Positions 1 through 11,259 of a stretch of 64,000 nt of DNA are shown here, piece by piece. The DNA comes from Chara braunii. Its lineage: Eukaryota; Streptophyta; Charophyceae; Charales; Characeae. A program made the translations under genes and the position numbers. Each line of letters begins with the position of its first letter. Position 1 is the stretch's first letter. The notes beneath the pieces were generated by a model that worked only from the letters and a program-made list of their open reading frames with translations, was not told where the DNA came from and did not search any database. Location of the stretch: contig BFEA01000031.1 of assembly GCA_003427395.1 (NCBI GenBank), positions 1,383,519-1,447,518 of the forward strand, written 5' to 3'.

Positions 1-968
1 ACGCAAGCAGGAACAAGGGTAGAAAAGAAATACGAATCATGACAACCATCACGCACCTTCCCGCCCTACTGAGTCACACGCTATACGACCTCAGAATCGA
101 TCTCATCAGGTCAGGCGCCACTTTTGGCCTGCCGACAGAATTCCCTTATCATTACCCAAGTCGAAACAGTCACAAAACTGTGGGCACCCCGATTCATTAT
201 CACATAACTCCCACCCAATAACCGTACCTGTATAGATTATCGAACTCAATATCCATCCCAAAATTCCTCCCTGTCTCACACGTCTCAGTGATGACTGATA
301 TGGCTGCTCATAGCCCCTCATACCTGTATTCAATGCACCAGGATCACAGAGAGCTTTTTAACAAAATCGTACAGGCCGTAATCTCTACTCTAAGTCCCTC
401 CGTGTCTGTTTTCTCAGAACTCACAAGCGGCCTCAGACTCTACTGTCTGGTAGCAAAAGTCAGTGGGACCTATGATCCCCATTGAGGGTAAACCTTTTCG
501 CCTTCTCTGATCGAAGAGTCCATGCTAACATATTTTCGGTGGCTAGACCGAGAAATACAATTGATAACTCCCCGCTAAATAGCGGCTCAGCCCGGAAACA
601 GCCTTATTACAGCAGAGAGACAGAGTTATTTCCCCTACACTAGCGATATCGAAAGCGGAAAAGGCACATTCTGCCACTAAAGCTTCCATGCGCGCTCACT
701 CCTCAGATTAAGCCTCACACGCAAGGTTCAACCATAACCATACCCTTCCCCTGACGATCTTTAAACTTCAGTGACTCAAATCATACGCGCGAGATGAGAG
801 AAGAAAGATAAACTCACTCCTACGGTCCTTGACTCATGCAGAGGGTTATCAACAACCGTTTACAACTGACGGGGAACAGCCTTGACGAAGAAGGCGCATC
901 AAAAGAAGAACAAATGGACATCAAAAGGGGTCAGGCTATCTCTCAAAACTCCCTAGTGTCACGCAATT
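1..968. other. unique sequence left of the duplicated block
   Basis: No gene is recognised. The open frames here are under about 75 codons and look like chance. This stretch is not repeated elsewhere in the window; homology to the later copies begins near 969. Confidence 0.5.
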
Positions 969-971
969 GGA

Positions 972-997
972 CAAAATACCCTTACAAGGGTATTTTG
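972..997. repeat. palindrome at the edge of the duplicated block
   Basis: Arms CAAAATACCCTT and AAGGGTATTTTG are perfect reverse complements separated by AC. The same junction with one mismatch is at 25788-25813, and a longer relative is at 44190-44218. It resembles abutting terminal inverted repeats, but no transposase is seen. Confidence 0.7.
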
Positions 998-1379
998 CCA
1001 TGACTTTGCATTCGTCAAGGTGATGGCGTCAGCCGCCATGACGTAGCCAGTCTGGAACAAGAAGGGTGTTCACGCTTGGCGTGACGCTGAAAGCAAAACC
1101 CTCGACCACTGAGGCCGGGGGAAGAATCGGTAAGAAAATTTCGTTAAAGAATGTACGCGCGTTATTATGACGCACACCAAGGTGATACCCCTCGACAGAA
1201 GAGGTCGAAGGGACAGGTAGGTTTGTGATTGTGTCGGATAGGTCTACGACGCACGCTGAGACGTAGGTTGCTACCTATCTACGTGCTGGTACAAGGTGTC
1301 TAAAAGTATCAACTTGTCTTCTTAAACTCGACCTCCGAGTCGAGTGCTCTCCGCATCTACCTCTACTTAGTGAGGTACC

Positions 1380-1690
1380 GGCCTACCCGCCACTTGAGTG
1401 TTTTCCCGCCACGACCGTCAATATCGCGGCCACGGCCAAATACCGGCCGACCTGCTACTTGAATGTTTTCCCCCCCCCGCCATTCTGAGTATGCGGGTTT
1501 ACCCCGCTGCCTTGTAACTTTCCCGCCGTGTCCCTCAAGGCCACGACTACAGGTAAGTACCGGGTCTACGGCCTTCTGAGCGACTGAGTGCCCTTGCGGG
1601 TCACACACGCGCTCAAGTCAACAGGCATGCAGACAGGCATGCGTGCACACACACAGACTTGGAAACAGACTCGGGCCGCTAAGTGGGCTG
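1380..1690. other. GC-rich segment with TTTCCCGCC-type words
   Basis: No gene is supported. The segment contains two TTTCCCGCC words (near 1399 and 1527), which match the classical E2F site consensus; whether they bind anything is unknown. Repeated at +25588 and in the partial copy. Confidence 0.3.
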
Positions 1691-1744
1691 GGCCCCCCCC
1701 CCGGTCCTATATGTACCAGAGCTGCTCCCTTTCTAACCAGAATA

Positions 1745-1825
1745 GGAGCTAGCTCAGTTGGTTTAGATACAGTTGTCAAGCGGTGGACGCAAGGAACGAA
1801 TCCCACCGCCCTCTGAGCTAGCTCC
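1745..1825 (+). ncRNA. tRNA-like hairpin with Pol III A-box
   Basis: An 81-bp unit is bounded by perfect 13-bp inverted arms (GGAGCTAGCTCAG at 1745-1757, its complement at 1813-1825). It contains TAGCTCAGTTGG (1750-1761), a perfect match to the Pol III A-box consensus, and GGAACGAATCC (1793-1803), a near match to the B-box. A second stem GCGGTGG/CCACCGC (1780-1786/1803-1809) encloses the B-box. It does not fold as a normal cloverleaf, so I read it as a tRNA-derived element such as a SINE head. The second copy is at 27333-27413. Confidence 0.45.
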
Positions 1826-1860
1826 CTTTTGACAGGAGCTTTACCTTTATTTTACCTAGG

Positions 1861-1960
1861 TTTGAACGGCCGGGACTCGATCCCGCGACCTCTCTATCTG
1901 GGTTAGTTGTGTTGGTTGCCTCGTTGAAACGAGACACCACGTTAGGCAGTTAGTAGTAGT
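1861..1960 (-). repeat. possible tRNA-derived remnant
   Basis: On the minus strand GGGATCGAGTCCC resembles a tRNA T-arm/B-box, with a loose A-box-like word upstream of it. Weak evidence. Repeated at +25588. Confidence 0.25.
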
Positions 1961-1999
1961 TCTCGTTTGAATTCGTTCATTTTATTTTATTTTATTTTG

Positions 2000-2540
2000 T
2001 TGATTAATTCCTTTACCCGTAGCTTCTATTTCCCTGATTCACGCAAGGGAATCTGCACCCGGAAGACGGGCTGATGCAGCCGGAGAAAGGAAGAAGCCCG
2101 GCCAGCCTACCGTACGGCATCAGCCTATAGCACGAAGAGCCCCTCGTCAAGGAAAGAGCAGGCCGCAGCAAGATCGTGCGCGCAGAGCAAGATCGGAGAT
2201 CGGCCGCGCAATAGCCAGAGGGAGCGCAGGGGGGCGAGGAAGGCAGAACGCGAGAAAGACGAGGAGAGAGCACTCGTAAGGAAGTAGAAGGAGGAGAAAA
2301 GTAAGAAGGAGGAGGAAGTAAGAGGAGAAAGAGAAGGGGAAAGGGTTCGTCGTGACAAGGATAGANTGTTGTAACTATCGATCTTGAACGACGAAAGCCT
2401 AGTAAGCGCGAGTCATCAGCTCGCGCTGATCACNTCCCTGCCCTTAGTACACTCCGNCGTCGCTCCTACGATTGAGGGGGGGGGGCGGTGAAGTGTCTGG
2501 ATTGAGGCGATCTCGGCAGTCTGCCGCCAGGGTGAAGTTC
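2000..2540. other. no gene seen; purine-rich, with ambiguous bases
   Basis: Single N bases occur at 2366, 2434 and 2458. Open frames on the minus strand are low-complexity Ser/Phe/Leu strings caused by purine bias and are not believable genes. Confidence 0.4.
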
Positions 2541-2558
2541 GTGAGGCTTTATTACGTA

Positions 2559-2700
2559 GAAGAAGAAGAAGAAGAAGAAGAAAAAAAAAAAAAAAAAGAA
2601 GAAGAAGAGGGAAAAGGGGGAGAAGGAAGCAAGACAACGACAGCGCGAAGGAGAAGAAGAAGAGGGAGAAGAAGAGGAAGGAGGAAGGAGAGAGAGAGCA
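2559..2700. repeat. GAA/poly-A purine tract
   Basis: (GAA)n, then an A run, then imperfect GGA/GAA repeats. The long open frames here (poly-Glu or poly-Phe) follow from the simple repeat. Copy at 28147-28288. Confidence 0.9.
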
Positions 2701-2837
2701 AGGAGGGGAAGACATACCTTCCTCACAGACGTCGACGAACGGGCTGACTTCGACGACGGCTCGACGACGACGAGGAGCGAGATAGAAAACAGGTAAGTCG
2801 TCAATATTGTGGCTTACCTCGTAATACATCAATATGA

Positions 2838-2911
2838 TAAAACAAAATAAAAATAAATAAATAAATCAATAAATAAATAAATAAATAAATATATAAATAA
2901 ATAAAATAAGA
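2838..2911. repeat. AAAT microsatellite
   Basis: Runs of AAATA units. Copy at 28426-28499. Confidence 0.85.
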
Positions 2912-3636
2912 AAATCAAATGAATCTACCGCTATGACACGAATACATACATTACTACACTATACGTATGTGTATGTGTACATGAGTGTGTGTGTATAAAT
3001 GTGTGTGAGACAGAGAGAGAGAGAGTTCTCCTTCTTCCTCTTCTTAGTCCACCATCTTTTTCTCACCCTCTCGCCAGCTGACTTCTCGGTGTCAGCAGAC
3101 TACGACAGAGAGAGAGAAGATTGGAGATTTGAGACTTGACGACATTGGATCCAGACTTGACATGGGATACAGACGTTTTGACGAGGGACTATTTGGGCCT
3201 GCGCCGAAGACTTGGTGTTGACGACATTCCCATCTTCGCCTCTTCTACGTCTAACCTCCCTCTTCCTCGTCTGGGTATGGTCGGGGCTGGCGCAGTCTTC
3301 GTGCGTAAGGCGCCGGACCCCTTTTCACCATGGAATGATGATGATGATGTATGATCGGGGCTGCATTGCAATATTAATTGTTCGGATCACTGATATCTAC
3401 GTCTTCCGCTATGTTATCTCGTACCTGTACGAGGGGTCGGCTCTAGTTCTAGTCAGCACCTTTATAGTATACAACCGTGTGTGTGAGAGTTTGAGTGTGC
3501 GGGCGCTCGTATGTGTATGTGTATGGGGGAGAGAGATCGGAGAGGGAAAGAGGAGGAGGAGAGAAAGGGGGACGATAAGTCTCCAACCTTGGCCAACAGC
3601 CAACTCTCAAGCCATGACTCGCCACGCGCTACCTAG

Positions 3637-3724
3637 ATCGATAGAATGAGCAAATCAAAAAGTGGCAGTGCATATTGCCACATTTCAGCAGAAGATTCAT
3701 TCCGTTTTTGCTCATCCTATCGAT
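3637..3724. repeat. hairpin repeat, copy a
   Basis: An 88-bp unit with 18-bp inverted ends (ATCGATAGAATGAGCAAA at 3637-3654 and its near-complement at 3707-3724, one mismatch). The interior includes a second stem GTGGCA/TGCCAC. It is one of three related units that lie between a conserved CTCGCC...GCTAC leader and a GT microsatellite. It may be a MITE-like element or a structured RNA motif. Duplicate at 29225-29312. Confidence 0.7.
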
Positions 3725-3865
3725 GGAATGCTTGTGTGTGTGTGTGTGTGCGTCCGTGAGTACGTGGGCACGCGTGCATGCGCGAGAAATGTGTGTGTGA
3801 GAGAGAAAGAAAGTGGAGAGAAAGAGAAGAGAGAGAGAGATTGGGCGGAGGCCAGAGGTGCTTAC

Positions 3866-3902
3866 CTGTAGCGCCATTGCTCCAGCTTCGTCTTCAAGGT
3901 AC
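3866..3902 (-). other. exon-like module, 37 nt
   Basis: On the minus strand the segment is preceded by TGTGTTGCAG (acceptor-like) and followed by GTAAGC (donor-like). It resembles the segment ending at 5250, which is followed by GTAAGTG. Open in one frame. The duplicate is at 29454-29490. Could be a real microexon or a chance match inside a repeat. Confidence 0.25.
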
Positions 3903-4014
3903 CTGCAACACACGCCGAGGTCTCAGGTTAGTACCTGGCTCGAAACACAGAGAGAGACAGGGACCTGGACCATCAACTAAGTCTCTACCCCACGGCTCGT
4001 CGCACGCTACTTGG

Positions 4015-4103
4015 ATCGATAGGACGAGCTAATCAAAAGGGTGACAATGTATATTTCCACGTCTCAGCGGAAGGTTCATTCCGTTTTTGCTCATCCTATC
4101 GAT
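4015..4103. repeat. hairpin repeat, copy b
   Basis: Related to the unit at 3637, with arms 4015-4032 and 4086-4103 and two mismatched pairs. Followed by (GT)n. Duplicate at 29603-29691. Confidence 0.7.
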
Positions 4104-4254
4104 GGAGTGTGCGTGTGTGTGTGTGTGTGTGATAGAGAGAAAGAGAGAGTTCTCTCCTTCCCCTCTAAGTCCACTATCTCTCCCTCGCACTCTCGCTACC
4201 CAACCTTGGCTATCAGCTAAAGTCTTGAACAGCGGCTCGCCGCGAGCTACTTGG

Positions 4255-4342
4255 ACCGATAGAACGAGCAAACCAAGAAGTGGCAGTGTATGTTTCCCCG
4301 TTTCAGCGGAAGATTCGTTCCGGTTTTGCTCGTCCTATCGGT
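4255..4342. repeat. hairpin repeat, copy c
   Basis: Arms ACCGATAGAACGAGCAAA (4255-4272) and its near-complement (4325-4342). Relative to copy a, two base pairs change on both arms together (T-A to C-G), so pairing is kept. Duplicate at 29843-29930. Confidence 0.7.
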
Positions 4343-4560
4343 GGAATGTGTGTGTATGTGAGACCTTCATGATTCGATCAAGAAGAGAGCGAGAGATCGA
4401 GGAGAGAAAGGGAAAGAGAGAGAAGGCAGAAGGAGAAGGAAAGCTTACCGGTCAACACTGCTTCCGTGCGTTTCCCTCTGAAGGGGAACGCACGACCTTG
4501 CAGCATGTACCTGGCCGAAAAGGTGGCCTGTATAAATCCGGTTTGTATTAGTATTAGTAC

Positions 4561-4573
4561 GATTATTATGATG

Positions 4574-4614
<41 letters not shown>

Positions 4615-4645
4615 GATCATTATTATTATTATTATTATTACTACT
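4561..4645. repeat. ATT microsatellite
   Basis: Interrupted (ATT)n. Open frames of poly-Ile, poly-Asn or poly-Tyr across it are artefacts of the repeat. Duplicate at 30149-30233. Confidence 0.95.
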
Positions 4646-5237
4646 ATCATTTATCATTACTATTATTTTAAATCCAATATACAAACGAAATGGCAGAGAG
4701 AGAGAGGAGATGAAAAGGGGGGGGAGAAGGGAGAAAAGAGAAGGGAGGCGAGGAAAATAGACCAAGATCGCAATAACAAAGTGATAAGTCCCTTGCCGAG
4801 TGTCCAAGCAATGTCTGTCCCAGAAAACGGGGCCGGATCGGATCTTGTTAAGTACGCCCAAGCATAACCGCTGCCTGAATTCTTGTTGTTAACCCTCAAG
4901 CTCTCACATTCGAAGAAAGGATAAGAGAGGGTGAGAGAGGAGGAAGAGAAAAGGAGATGGAGAAGGGAGAGGAGATCTAAGAAGGAGAGAAGGAGAAGAG
5001 AGAGAGGGGAAGAGAGGACGATATGATGATAATGAGAGTGTGTTGGGGCTGCACTGCAATATTGATCGTACGGATCCTTGGTATCTAAGTCTCCCGCTTC
5101 GCTGTTTGTGCTCTGTATGAGTGGTCGGTTCTTGTTCTAGTCTGCACCTTTACAGTAGCGACAGTGTGTATGTGTGCATGTAAAGGAGAGAGAGAGAGAG
5201 AAAGGGAGAAAGAAGGTGGTAGTGATGATGATGATGT

Positions 5238-5500
5238 GGGGGCACTTACCTGGCAGCAGCAATGGCCTACATAGGTGACATCTTCAGGTACTCTGGGCCG
5301 CCGCTAATAACGATAGTTGCATTGTCTCCTTGTAGTCTGTAGTAGGGAGTAGGCTGGGCACCGAGCGCCAGGTAGGGAGAATAGGGCCTGGATACTCATG
5401 TTGGTGGTGGCGAGAGCAAGCTCTCATTGACATTGGTTTTCAGAGTTACGAATCTCCATTGGTGTATTATCGGTGCAATGTTGCTTCTGGATACAGTCAT
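5238..5500 (-). repeat. exon-like repeat module 1
   Basis: Homologous to 5945-6215: both end in CTCCAT(T/C)GGTGTAT followed by GGTGCAAT and a GGAYACAGT word. On the minus strand each has a donor-like CAG|GTAAGT or AAG|GTATGT. Each is followed on the plus strand by a long ATT array. The period is about 715 bp. I cannot identify an encoded protein. Duplicate at 30826-31088. Confidence 0.45.
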
Positions 5501-5511
5501 CACGCTGTTGT

Positions 5512-5618
<107 letters not shown>

Positions 5619-5687
5619 ATGTACGGCAGTTCTTGGGTCCAAGTGGCATCTGTGAGTTAGGGGATTGAGTTGTGAGCGAAGTGAGAG

Positions 5688-5830
5688 GCTCACCTGGTGC
5701 TTGACGTATGCGACATTGGCCGAGATATGCCCCTACTTCGGGAATGTTGTTGATGTCTTCTTTCGTCTTCATAAGTATAGGCTAGATAGGATTTGTCATC
5801 TGTAGTCTGCATGCCGAACGTCAGATAAGG
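5688..5830 (-). repeat. exon-like repeat module 2
   Basis: A diverged relative of the modules at 5238 and 5945: GAAGACATCAACAAC-like core and CAG|GTGAGC donor-like end on the minus strand, TAGTCTGCATGCCGAACGTCAG counterpart on the plus strand. A 163-codon minus-strand frame (5690-6181) runs through modules 2 and 3 but includes poly-Ile/His/Ser from GAT repeats. Duplicate at +25588. Confidence 0.35.
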
Positions 5831-5856
5831 TGTCGGCGTTGGGTCTGTAACGATGA

Positions 5857-5945
5857 TAATGACGATGGGAAGATGATGATGATGATGGGAAGTTGATGAT
5901 GATGATGGGGAAGATGATGATGATGGGGTGATGATGATGATGATG
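5857..5945. repeat. GAT microsatellite
   Basis: Interrupted (GAT)n with GGGA spacers. Duplicate at +25588. Confidence 0.9.
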
Positions 5946-6215
5946 GGTAGGCACATACCTTGTATTGGCGACAGTCTGCATCTGGGCGGCGTCCACGAGT
6001 GCTTCGGGTTGCCGCAGATGTCAACACTTGCTTTGTCTTTTGTAGTAGTAACTGAGTAGAAGTAGGCCGGGTGCTGTGCGGCGCGTAGGATAGATGGACT
6101 GGCCTCTTGTGTGGGTGTGGAGAAAGGAGACTCTCCATGAGCAGTAGTTCTCAATGCTACTAACCTCCATCGGTGTATCATTGGTGCAATACTGCTCTCT
6201 GGACACAGTGTGACT
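5945..6215 (-). repeat. exon-like repeat module 3
   Basis: Paralogous to module 1. On the minus strand it is open for about 70 codons before the donor-like AAG|GTATGTG near 5957. Duplicate at 31533-31803. Confidence 0.4.
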
Positions 6216-6284
6216 ATCCGGCTTTCTACGTGATGATGTAATCTGGAATTATCATTTTGTTGATTGCTTATTTCCCTGCAATTT

Positions 6285-6341
6285 GATTATTATTATTATT
6301 ATTATTATTATCGTTATTATTATTATAATTGTTATTCTTAC

Positions 6342-6396
<55 letters not shown>

Positions 6397-6397
6397 G
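6285..6397. repeat. ATT microsatellite
   Basis: (ATT)n with a few interruptions. Duplicate at 31873-31985. Confidence 0.95.
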
Positions 6398-6414
6398 CGA
6401 TCAGAGTCGCTTTT

Positions 6415-7005
6415 ATTCACCTTTTCCATGCACGCGAATAATAGCACAACAAAACTGGCAACATGCGCCTGCTCGAAATTCAGAGATATGGAAAACTAGG
6501 TACCTGTTCACGTTTTTTTTAATGGCTATAGCGACTCAGCGCCCGAAAACAACTCTCTGTTCTCATACCCCAGATCACCCAGGAATACCACACACAACCT
6601 ATTGTACACACACACGCAGTACTCTCCGGGCATCTGCGGGCCACCGTCGCACCAATCGCGGTAACAGCGCTTCCGCATAGCTTATGCAGGGATGAATGAA
6701 TGGCAAGGCGCAACATATTGATTTTACTACTATAGGGTACTGGCCTTTCCATCCGCCCTGAGAGTCCACAGTCCCATACGGTACTGACTTGACCGAACCA
6801 TGGACTGACTGGGACTGTACTGTTGAGTGAATGGGGATGTGCCGCTGGCTCAGAGCAGTCATACCGCTAACCTACTGGATGGACTTACGGATCGACCCCT
6901 ACTTCTACATGGATCTACGACTTGCGGATAGACAGAGGGACTGACAGATGAACATACAAACAGACAACGACAAACAGGCGGGCACAGAGACATAGGCAGT
7001 TGAAA
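6415..7005. other. no gene seen
   Basis: Mixed-composition sequence. Open frames are short and overlap on both strands. Repeated at +25588. Confidence 0.4.
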
Positions 7006-7190
7006 GACAGTGACACAATACCGCCCGGTGGAACACACACATACACATTGGAACAGATACAGGCACGGTGACAAACGCACAAAAAAAAGAGAATCCAATG
7101 TATAGTGACACAGATACGCAACCGCACACTGTCACACTATGAACAGACACACATACACTGTGTCACGTACACATACAGATACACAGTGAC
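7006..7190. repeat. ACAC-rich degenerate repeat, unit 1
   Basis: Shares an ordered set of words with 8842-9040 (CAGTGACACRATACCGC, TGGAACACA, GGAACARATAC, GGTGACAAACRCAC, CACTGTGTCAC). It is therefore a diverged direct repeat within the block. Cys/Val-rich minus-strand frames here are low-complexity. Confidence 0.6.
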
Positions 7191-8040
7191 AGACTTGATG
7201 TTGTCTCCTTAATTGTTTTTACTTCGGATTACCAAAGGTCTACCTTGGACCCCGAGCCTGGGATGCACACGCTCTCACGTGGTACTTGCTAAATTGACAA
7301 AGTGCATCAGGGACAGGGTACTGCTGACCGGGCCAGGTTAGACTCCCTCTTGCCACTTGCCTATAGGCTGCCCATTTGAGTGCGCAAAACGTTGCTTCCG
7401 GATCTTACGGAAGACTATACACTTGACTTTCGGCGTTGTAGCAACCACAAATTATACTGCAGTCGAAACTCCTAAAGCACGGACGCTCGGTGAAAACACA
7501 CCCAGACACAGTGAATACACAATGAAATAGACGAAGTCATGGCAACAGCCACGCAGCGTAATGTGCACAATGACAGGCACAACAAACACACAGTGTACAA
7601 TCACATGCCATGTGCAAAGTCCGCAATGAAAACGCATGCCACGCACAATACTCTACCTACAACTATAACGACTATAGTTGCCGCCATGCTGTTACTATGG
7701 ATGAGCTCCTCTCGGCCCACTGAGTCCTCCAGGCTCACTGCAGACCTCCTTGCACGACATGCTGAGACAACACTTTCGAATGGTTTCCGCATGAACGAAT
7801 GAATAACTGAGGCACTGCCTCTTAACTTATATTTCTGTAGGTCGTTGATCTGGTCCATTTCCCTGGCCCGAAGTGCACACAGTCCTGAACGGAACTTGCT
7901 GGACCGGACTGGGACTGACTGAACCTTACCACTGACTAACTGTGGGCTCACTGCTAACCTGGGCACTTGCACTATAGATTAGTCCACCACCTAACTCGCC
8001 ACATGACACTTGCCCACTTGCCTCTAATGAGCCCCGTCAG
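7191..8040. other. no gene seen
   Basis: Unique within the block. The first substitutions between the two block copies after a long identical stretch appear near 7770. Confidence 0.4.
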
Positions 8041-8560
8041 GCGTTTTTTTTTTTTTTTTGCAGTATGGCGGCCGCCCTAAGTGAAGGCAGGCGCGACAGG
8101 CGCTCAGGGCCTCGATTTCAGGGTACCCCGCAACTGGTGAAATTCAGACAGTTGCGCTGCGCCAGTTGGTTGAAGGCGCCCAGGCCCAGGCCATAAAATG
8201 CAAATGTATCTGAATGATGACCTGGGCCAGACGCGTGAAAAAGGCCGTGAGCAGGCCAAGGGCAGTTGGGCATATGCAACCATCAGGNCCTGGGCCTGCG
8301 TGTGAGGTCTGGGCCTGTGCCTACCGGGGCCTACCGGAAGCTTCCTGGACTGGANGCAGGCAGGCCACTTCGATATAGGGAAGGGCCTGCCTCCTCATTC
8401 GGCATTCAGGTGNTGGCTGCATNNTGCNCGAACGCTGATGCGCTATTTGCTGGNTGGCTGGCACTCGCGCTCTCACCGGCGAGCAAGAAGTAGCAGGCAG
8501 CCATAGCCGAGCTGCTCCGCTGTGAGCTGGGTGTAACGCAGGGTGTTCTTTGGGTATGAG
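8041..8560. other. T-run followed by GC-rich segment with ambiguous bases
   Basis: A T run (about 8045-8059) is followed by a NotI-like GCGGCCGC and a CCTGGGCC-rich segment with N at 8288, 8356, 8413, 8423-8424, 8428 and 8454. The same N pattern is in the second copy (33876 onward). No gene is supported. Confidence 0.5.
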
Positions 8561-8841
8561 TGGCATCTGTGTAGTGAGGCGCGAGGCTGTAAGTGAAGGG
8601 AAATATGAAGGATAACAAGGGAGAATGAGAATGTAGCATGAGAAACGTACCCGACACCTAACACAAACTACATTGGTTGAGATCTGCTCGTGGTAGAGAA
8701 GTTGTTGGTGTCAGCTAGGTACGATCTACCATACTTAGTCTAGGCACATGGGGCGCATTCACCTGCGCTGTCACACAAGGACTGTGACACGCCGTGGAGC
8801 AGTCATAACACCAACACACAGTCTCACGGGGACGCATACGC

Positions 8842-9040
8842 AAGTGACACGATACCGCACAGTGGAACACATACCTACACATCGGAACAAATACGGACAC
8901 AGTGACAAACACACAGACAGAGAGTCACATGCCCGGTGACCCAGATACACAGCCGCACACGAATGTAGTGAAAACACAATCGCGCTGTGAAAAACAGACA
9001 CTCGTACACTGTGTCACACACACACACAGATACATACCCG
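8842..9040. repeat. ACAC-rich degenerate repeat, unit 2
   Basis: Paralogue of 7006-7190 in the same order and orientation. Duplicate near 34430-34628. Confidence 0.6.
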
Positions 9041-9058
9041 GGCGCCAACAAGCCTTGT

Positions 9059-9119
9059 GACCGCCCTAAGTGGAGGCGGGCCAGACCTATGACCGCCCTA
9101 AGTGAAGGCTGGTCAGGAC
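9059..9119. repeat. CCGCCCTAAGTGRAGGC direct repeat
   Basis: Two copies of the word here and one near 8067. The second block copy has one extra unit (near 34649-34690), so this small repeat varies in number. Confidence 0.7.
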
Positions 9120-9564
9120 ATCTACGAACAGGGCCTTTTTCTTTCAACATTTTCATAAAGTGGGTATCGGACGTTTTGCAGCATTGACGTTGTAGGCCGA
9201 TGGGAAAGCAGCATTGCCATCAATGAGGCTGGGCTGACAAAAGGGGAACCAGAAGATGGCCTGCATATGGATAGCGGCCCTGGCCCAAAAGGCGCAACTA
9301 TGCAGAGAATGCGAGTGGGCAAGGGTCGTGGCCAATGCGGGCATTGCTGGCACGCTGAGCAAAGGCAAGCTGCAGCGCTGTGCATGGCTGCGCTGCGCTG
9401 GGATGAGGCAGGCTAGCGCTAAGTTGTAGGGCGCTGCCTACACACACAGGAACTCTAGAGACCATAGTCGGGCCGCATGAGGGTGCAGTGGAAGTGAGGG
9501 ACGAGGATGGTTCTTCGGAGGTGAAGGGCGCTGCGTGAGTCATCAAGGAAGAGTACGGGTGAAA

Positions 9565-9720
9565 AGAGGACGTACCTGGTAGAGAGGGACTCGACAGTGA
9601 TATTGGCGTCTTCACTTACTGATCGTCATATTGTCTGATTGCTTCCCTGTTATAGCTGTAGTAATGGATTGTGGAGTAAAGGAGGCATCGGGCGCCATTT
9701 CGGAGAAAGAACTACGTTGA
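9565..9720 (-). repeat. exon-like repeat module 4
   Basis: Diverged relative of modules 1-3: GAAGACGCC core and CAG|GTACGT donor-like end on the minus strand. Duplicate at +25699. Confidence 0.3.
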
Positions 9721-10270
9721 GTTATGCTGTTAGGTACTGCCCGATTGGGCTTGGACATTGACTCAAGATTCTGCTGTTTTCATTCTCAAATGGATGTTTA
9801 CTCAGTTCCCTTGTGCTGTCTACTCTTTCTTTGACAACTTGGACATTAATGTGATTCTCCGATTTGGATTCTGTGCTTCGTCCGCATTCATATCCCTTGC
9901 ATTTTATATTTATTGTTATTATTATTATTATCATTATTTTATTATTATTATCATTATTTTCATTCACTCTTCTCGTACACAAGAACAACAGCTCACGCAG
10001 ACTGTGGTACACAATAGTACGAAAAGAAGGAGACATACATACAGCAAAGGAGGCAAAGAGAGAAAAAAAGAAGAGACTGTAGGTAAAAGTTGTGGAGTGC
10101 AAGGTTGGGGCATTGGGGTTGACATGTGCCTGAGAACTTGAGTTTTGGCTCACTACTACATTATATTGCTCTGTCTAGCTGAATGTGCAGAGCTATGATA
10201 CTCGTTGCTTATATATAACTACTCAAACGACCGTGTGATCTCGCAACCCGGGTTTTTATATCGTTCGTTT
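9721..10270. other. no gene seen; small ATT arrays
   Basis: Contains an ATT array near 9910-9960. Frames of up to 143 codons on both strands overlap it and are not convincing. Confidence 0.4.
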
Positions 10271-10284
10271 TCATAATTTTTGAT

Positions 10285-10288
10285 ATTA

Positions 10289-10329
<41 letters not shown>

Positions 10330-10364
10330 GTTATTATTATTATTATTATTTATTTTATCAAGTA

Positions 10365-10437
<73 letters not shown>

Positions 10438-10440
10438 TTT
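10285..10440. repeat. ATT microsatellite
   Basis: Long interrupted (ATT)n, giving poly-Leu frames. Duplicate at 35984-36139. Confidence 0.95.
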
Positions 10441-10499
10441 ATTTATTTTTTTTTATCGGTATTATGGTTATTATTATTATTGGCATCATTATTACTTAT

Positions 10500-11160
10500 A
10501 TCGTCAGGACCACGTACTAGAATAAGGAAAATCAGAATCGGACAGAGGGGTGCGAGGCAATAGAGAGAATTTCGGGCGCCAGCAAGTATGACGACTCTTA
10601 CATCCTTCGTCCTCCTTCGCTTTCCTATGCCTAAACCGTACATCAGCACATAACCGCTTCCAATCAACATAAGTGAAAATTGTATGTTCCAATGGCTTGC
10701 TGAGATCACGGTGCATGTACAAAGGATTCTCATTCCATATTTTGATCAATGTAACAGGGCGATTACGGGAGCTCTGCCGGAGTTCAGGAGGAACTCTGGA
10801 GGCAGGGAACGACGAGGTACGTTACTTCGACCCAGATGCTGTCTCATACAGGCAATCATCGTGACAATGATCACAAGGCTTAGGGATTTGAAATCAATAA
10901 CTCTTCAGGTCTTGGATAAGAGAAAAGTTTGGCTGAGTGTGAAACTGATTGTTTCTGGATACAGCAATCTTGCTGTGGACGCTGATTGGAGGAAAGGATA
11001 CAAACTATCATACCTCTCGTGATCATCTTCTCTATATCCCATCCAAATAGACGATGGGTACCTTGATTTGAGTTGTTATAATCAACTGTCATACATCACG
11101 TCGATCATCTTGCTCATTATACATTTGATCCAGCAATAAGTCTCCAAACTAACAACGATT
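10500..11160. other. no recognised gene
   Basis: Two overlapping plus-strand frames (10673-10864 and 10684-11022) show no recognisable domain. The copies at +25699 differ by point changes that alter residues, with no sign of coding constraint that I can see. Confidence 0.35.
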
Positions 11161-11259
11161 CTAGGCTCAGATATCATCGAAAAGCGATGACTTGAGCCGC
11201 AGATAAGACTTGTATGCGGTAAGAATAGTAGGGAAATTCTGCCTTAACTCCAAGTGAGC

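Noticed and set aside
2416-2832. Minus-strand 138-codon frame rich in Phe, Leu and Ser
   Set aside because: Reverse of a purine-rich simple repeat with N bases; no domain or conserved start.
4378-4861. Long open frames of poly-Ile, poly-Asn or poly-Tyr across ATT arrays
   Set aside because: They exist in several frames on both strands only because a trinucleotide repeat has no stop codons. The same applies to the frames at 5427-5693, 6264-6680, 10280-10525 and their second copies.
8041-8075. T run plus GCGGCCGC as a possible cloning-vector remnant
   Set aside because: The eight-base NotI site is not enough for a vector call, no polylinker is recognisable, and the sequence recurs in the second block copy.
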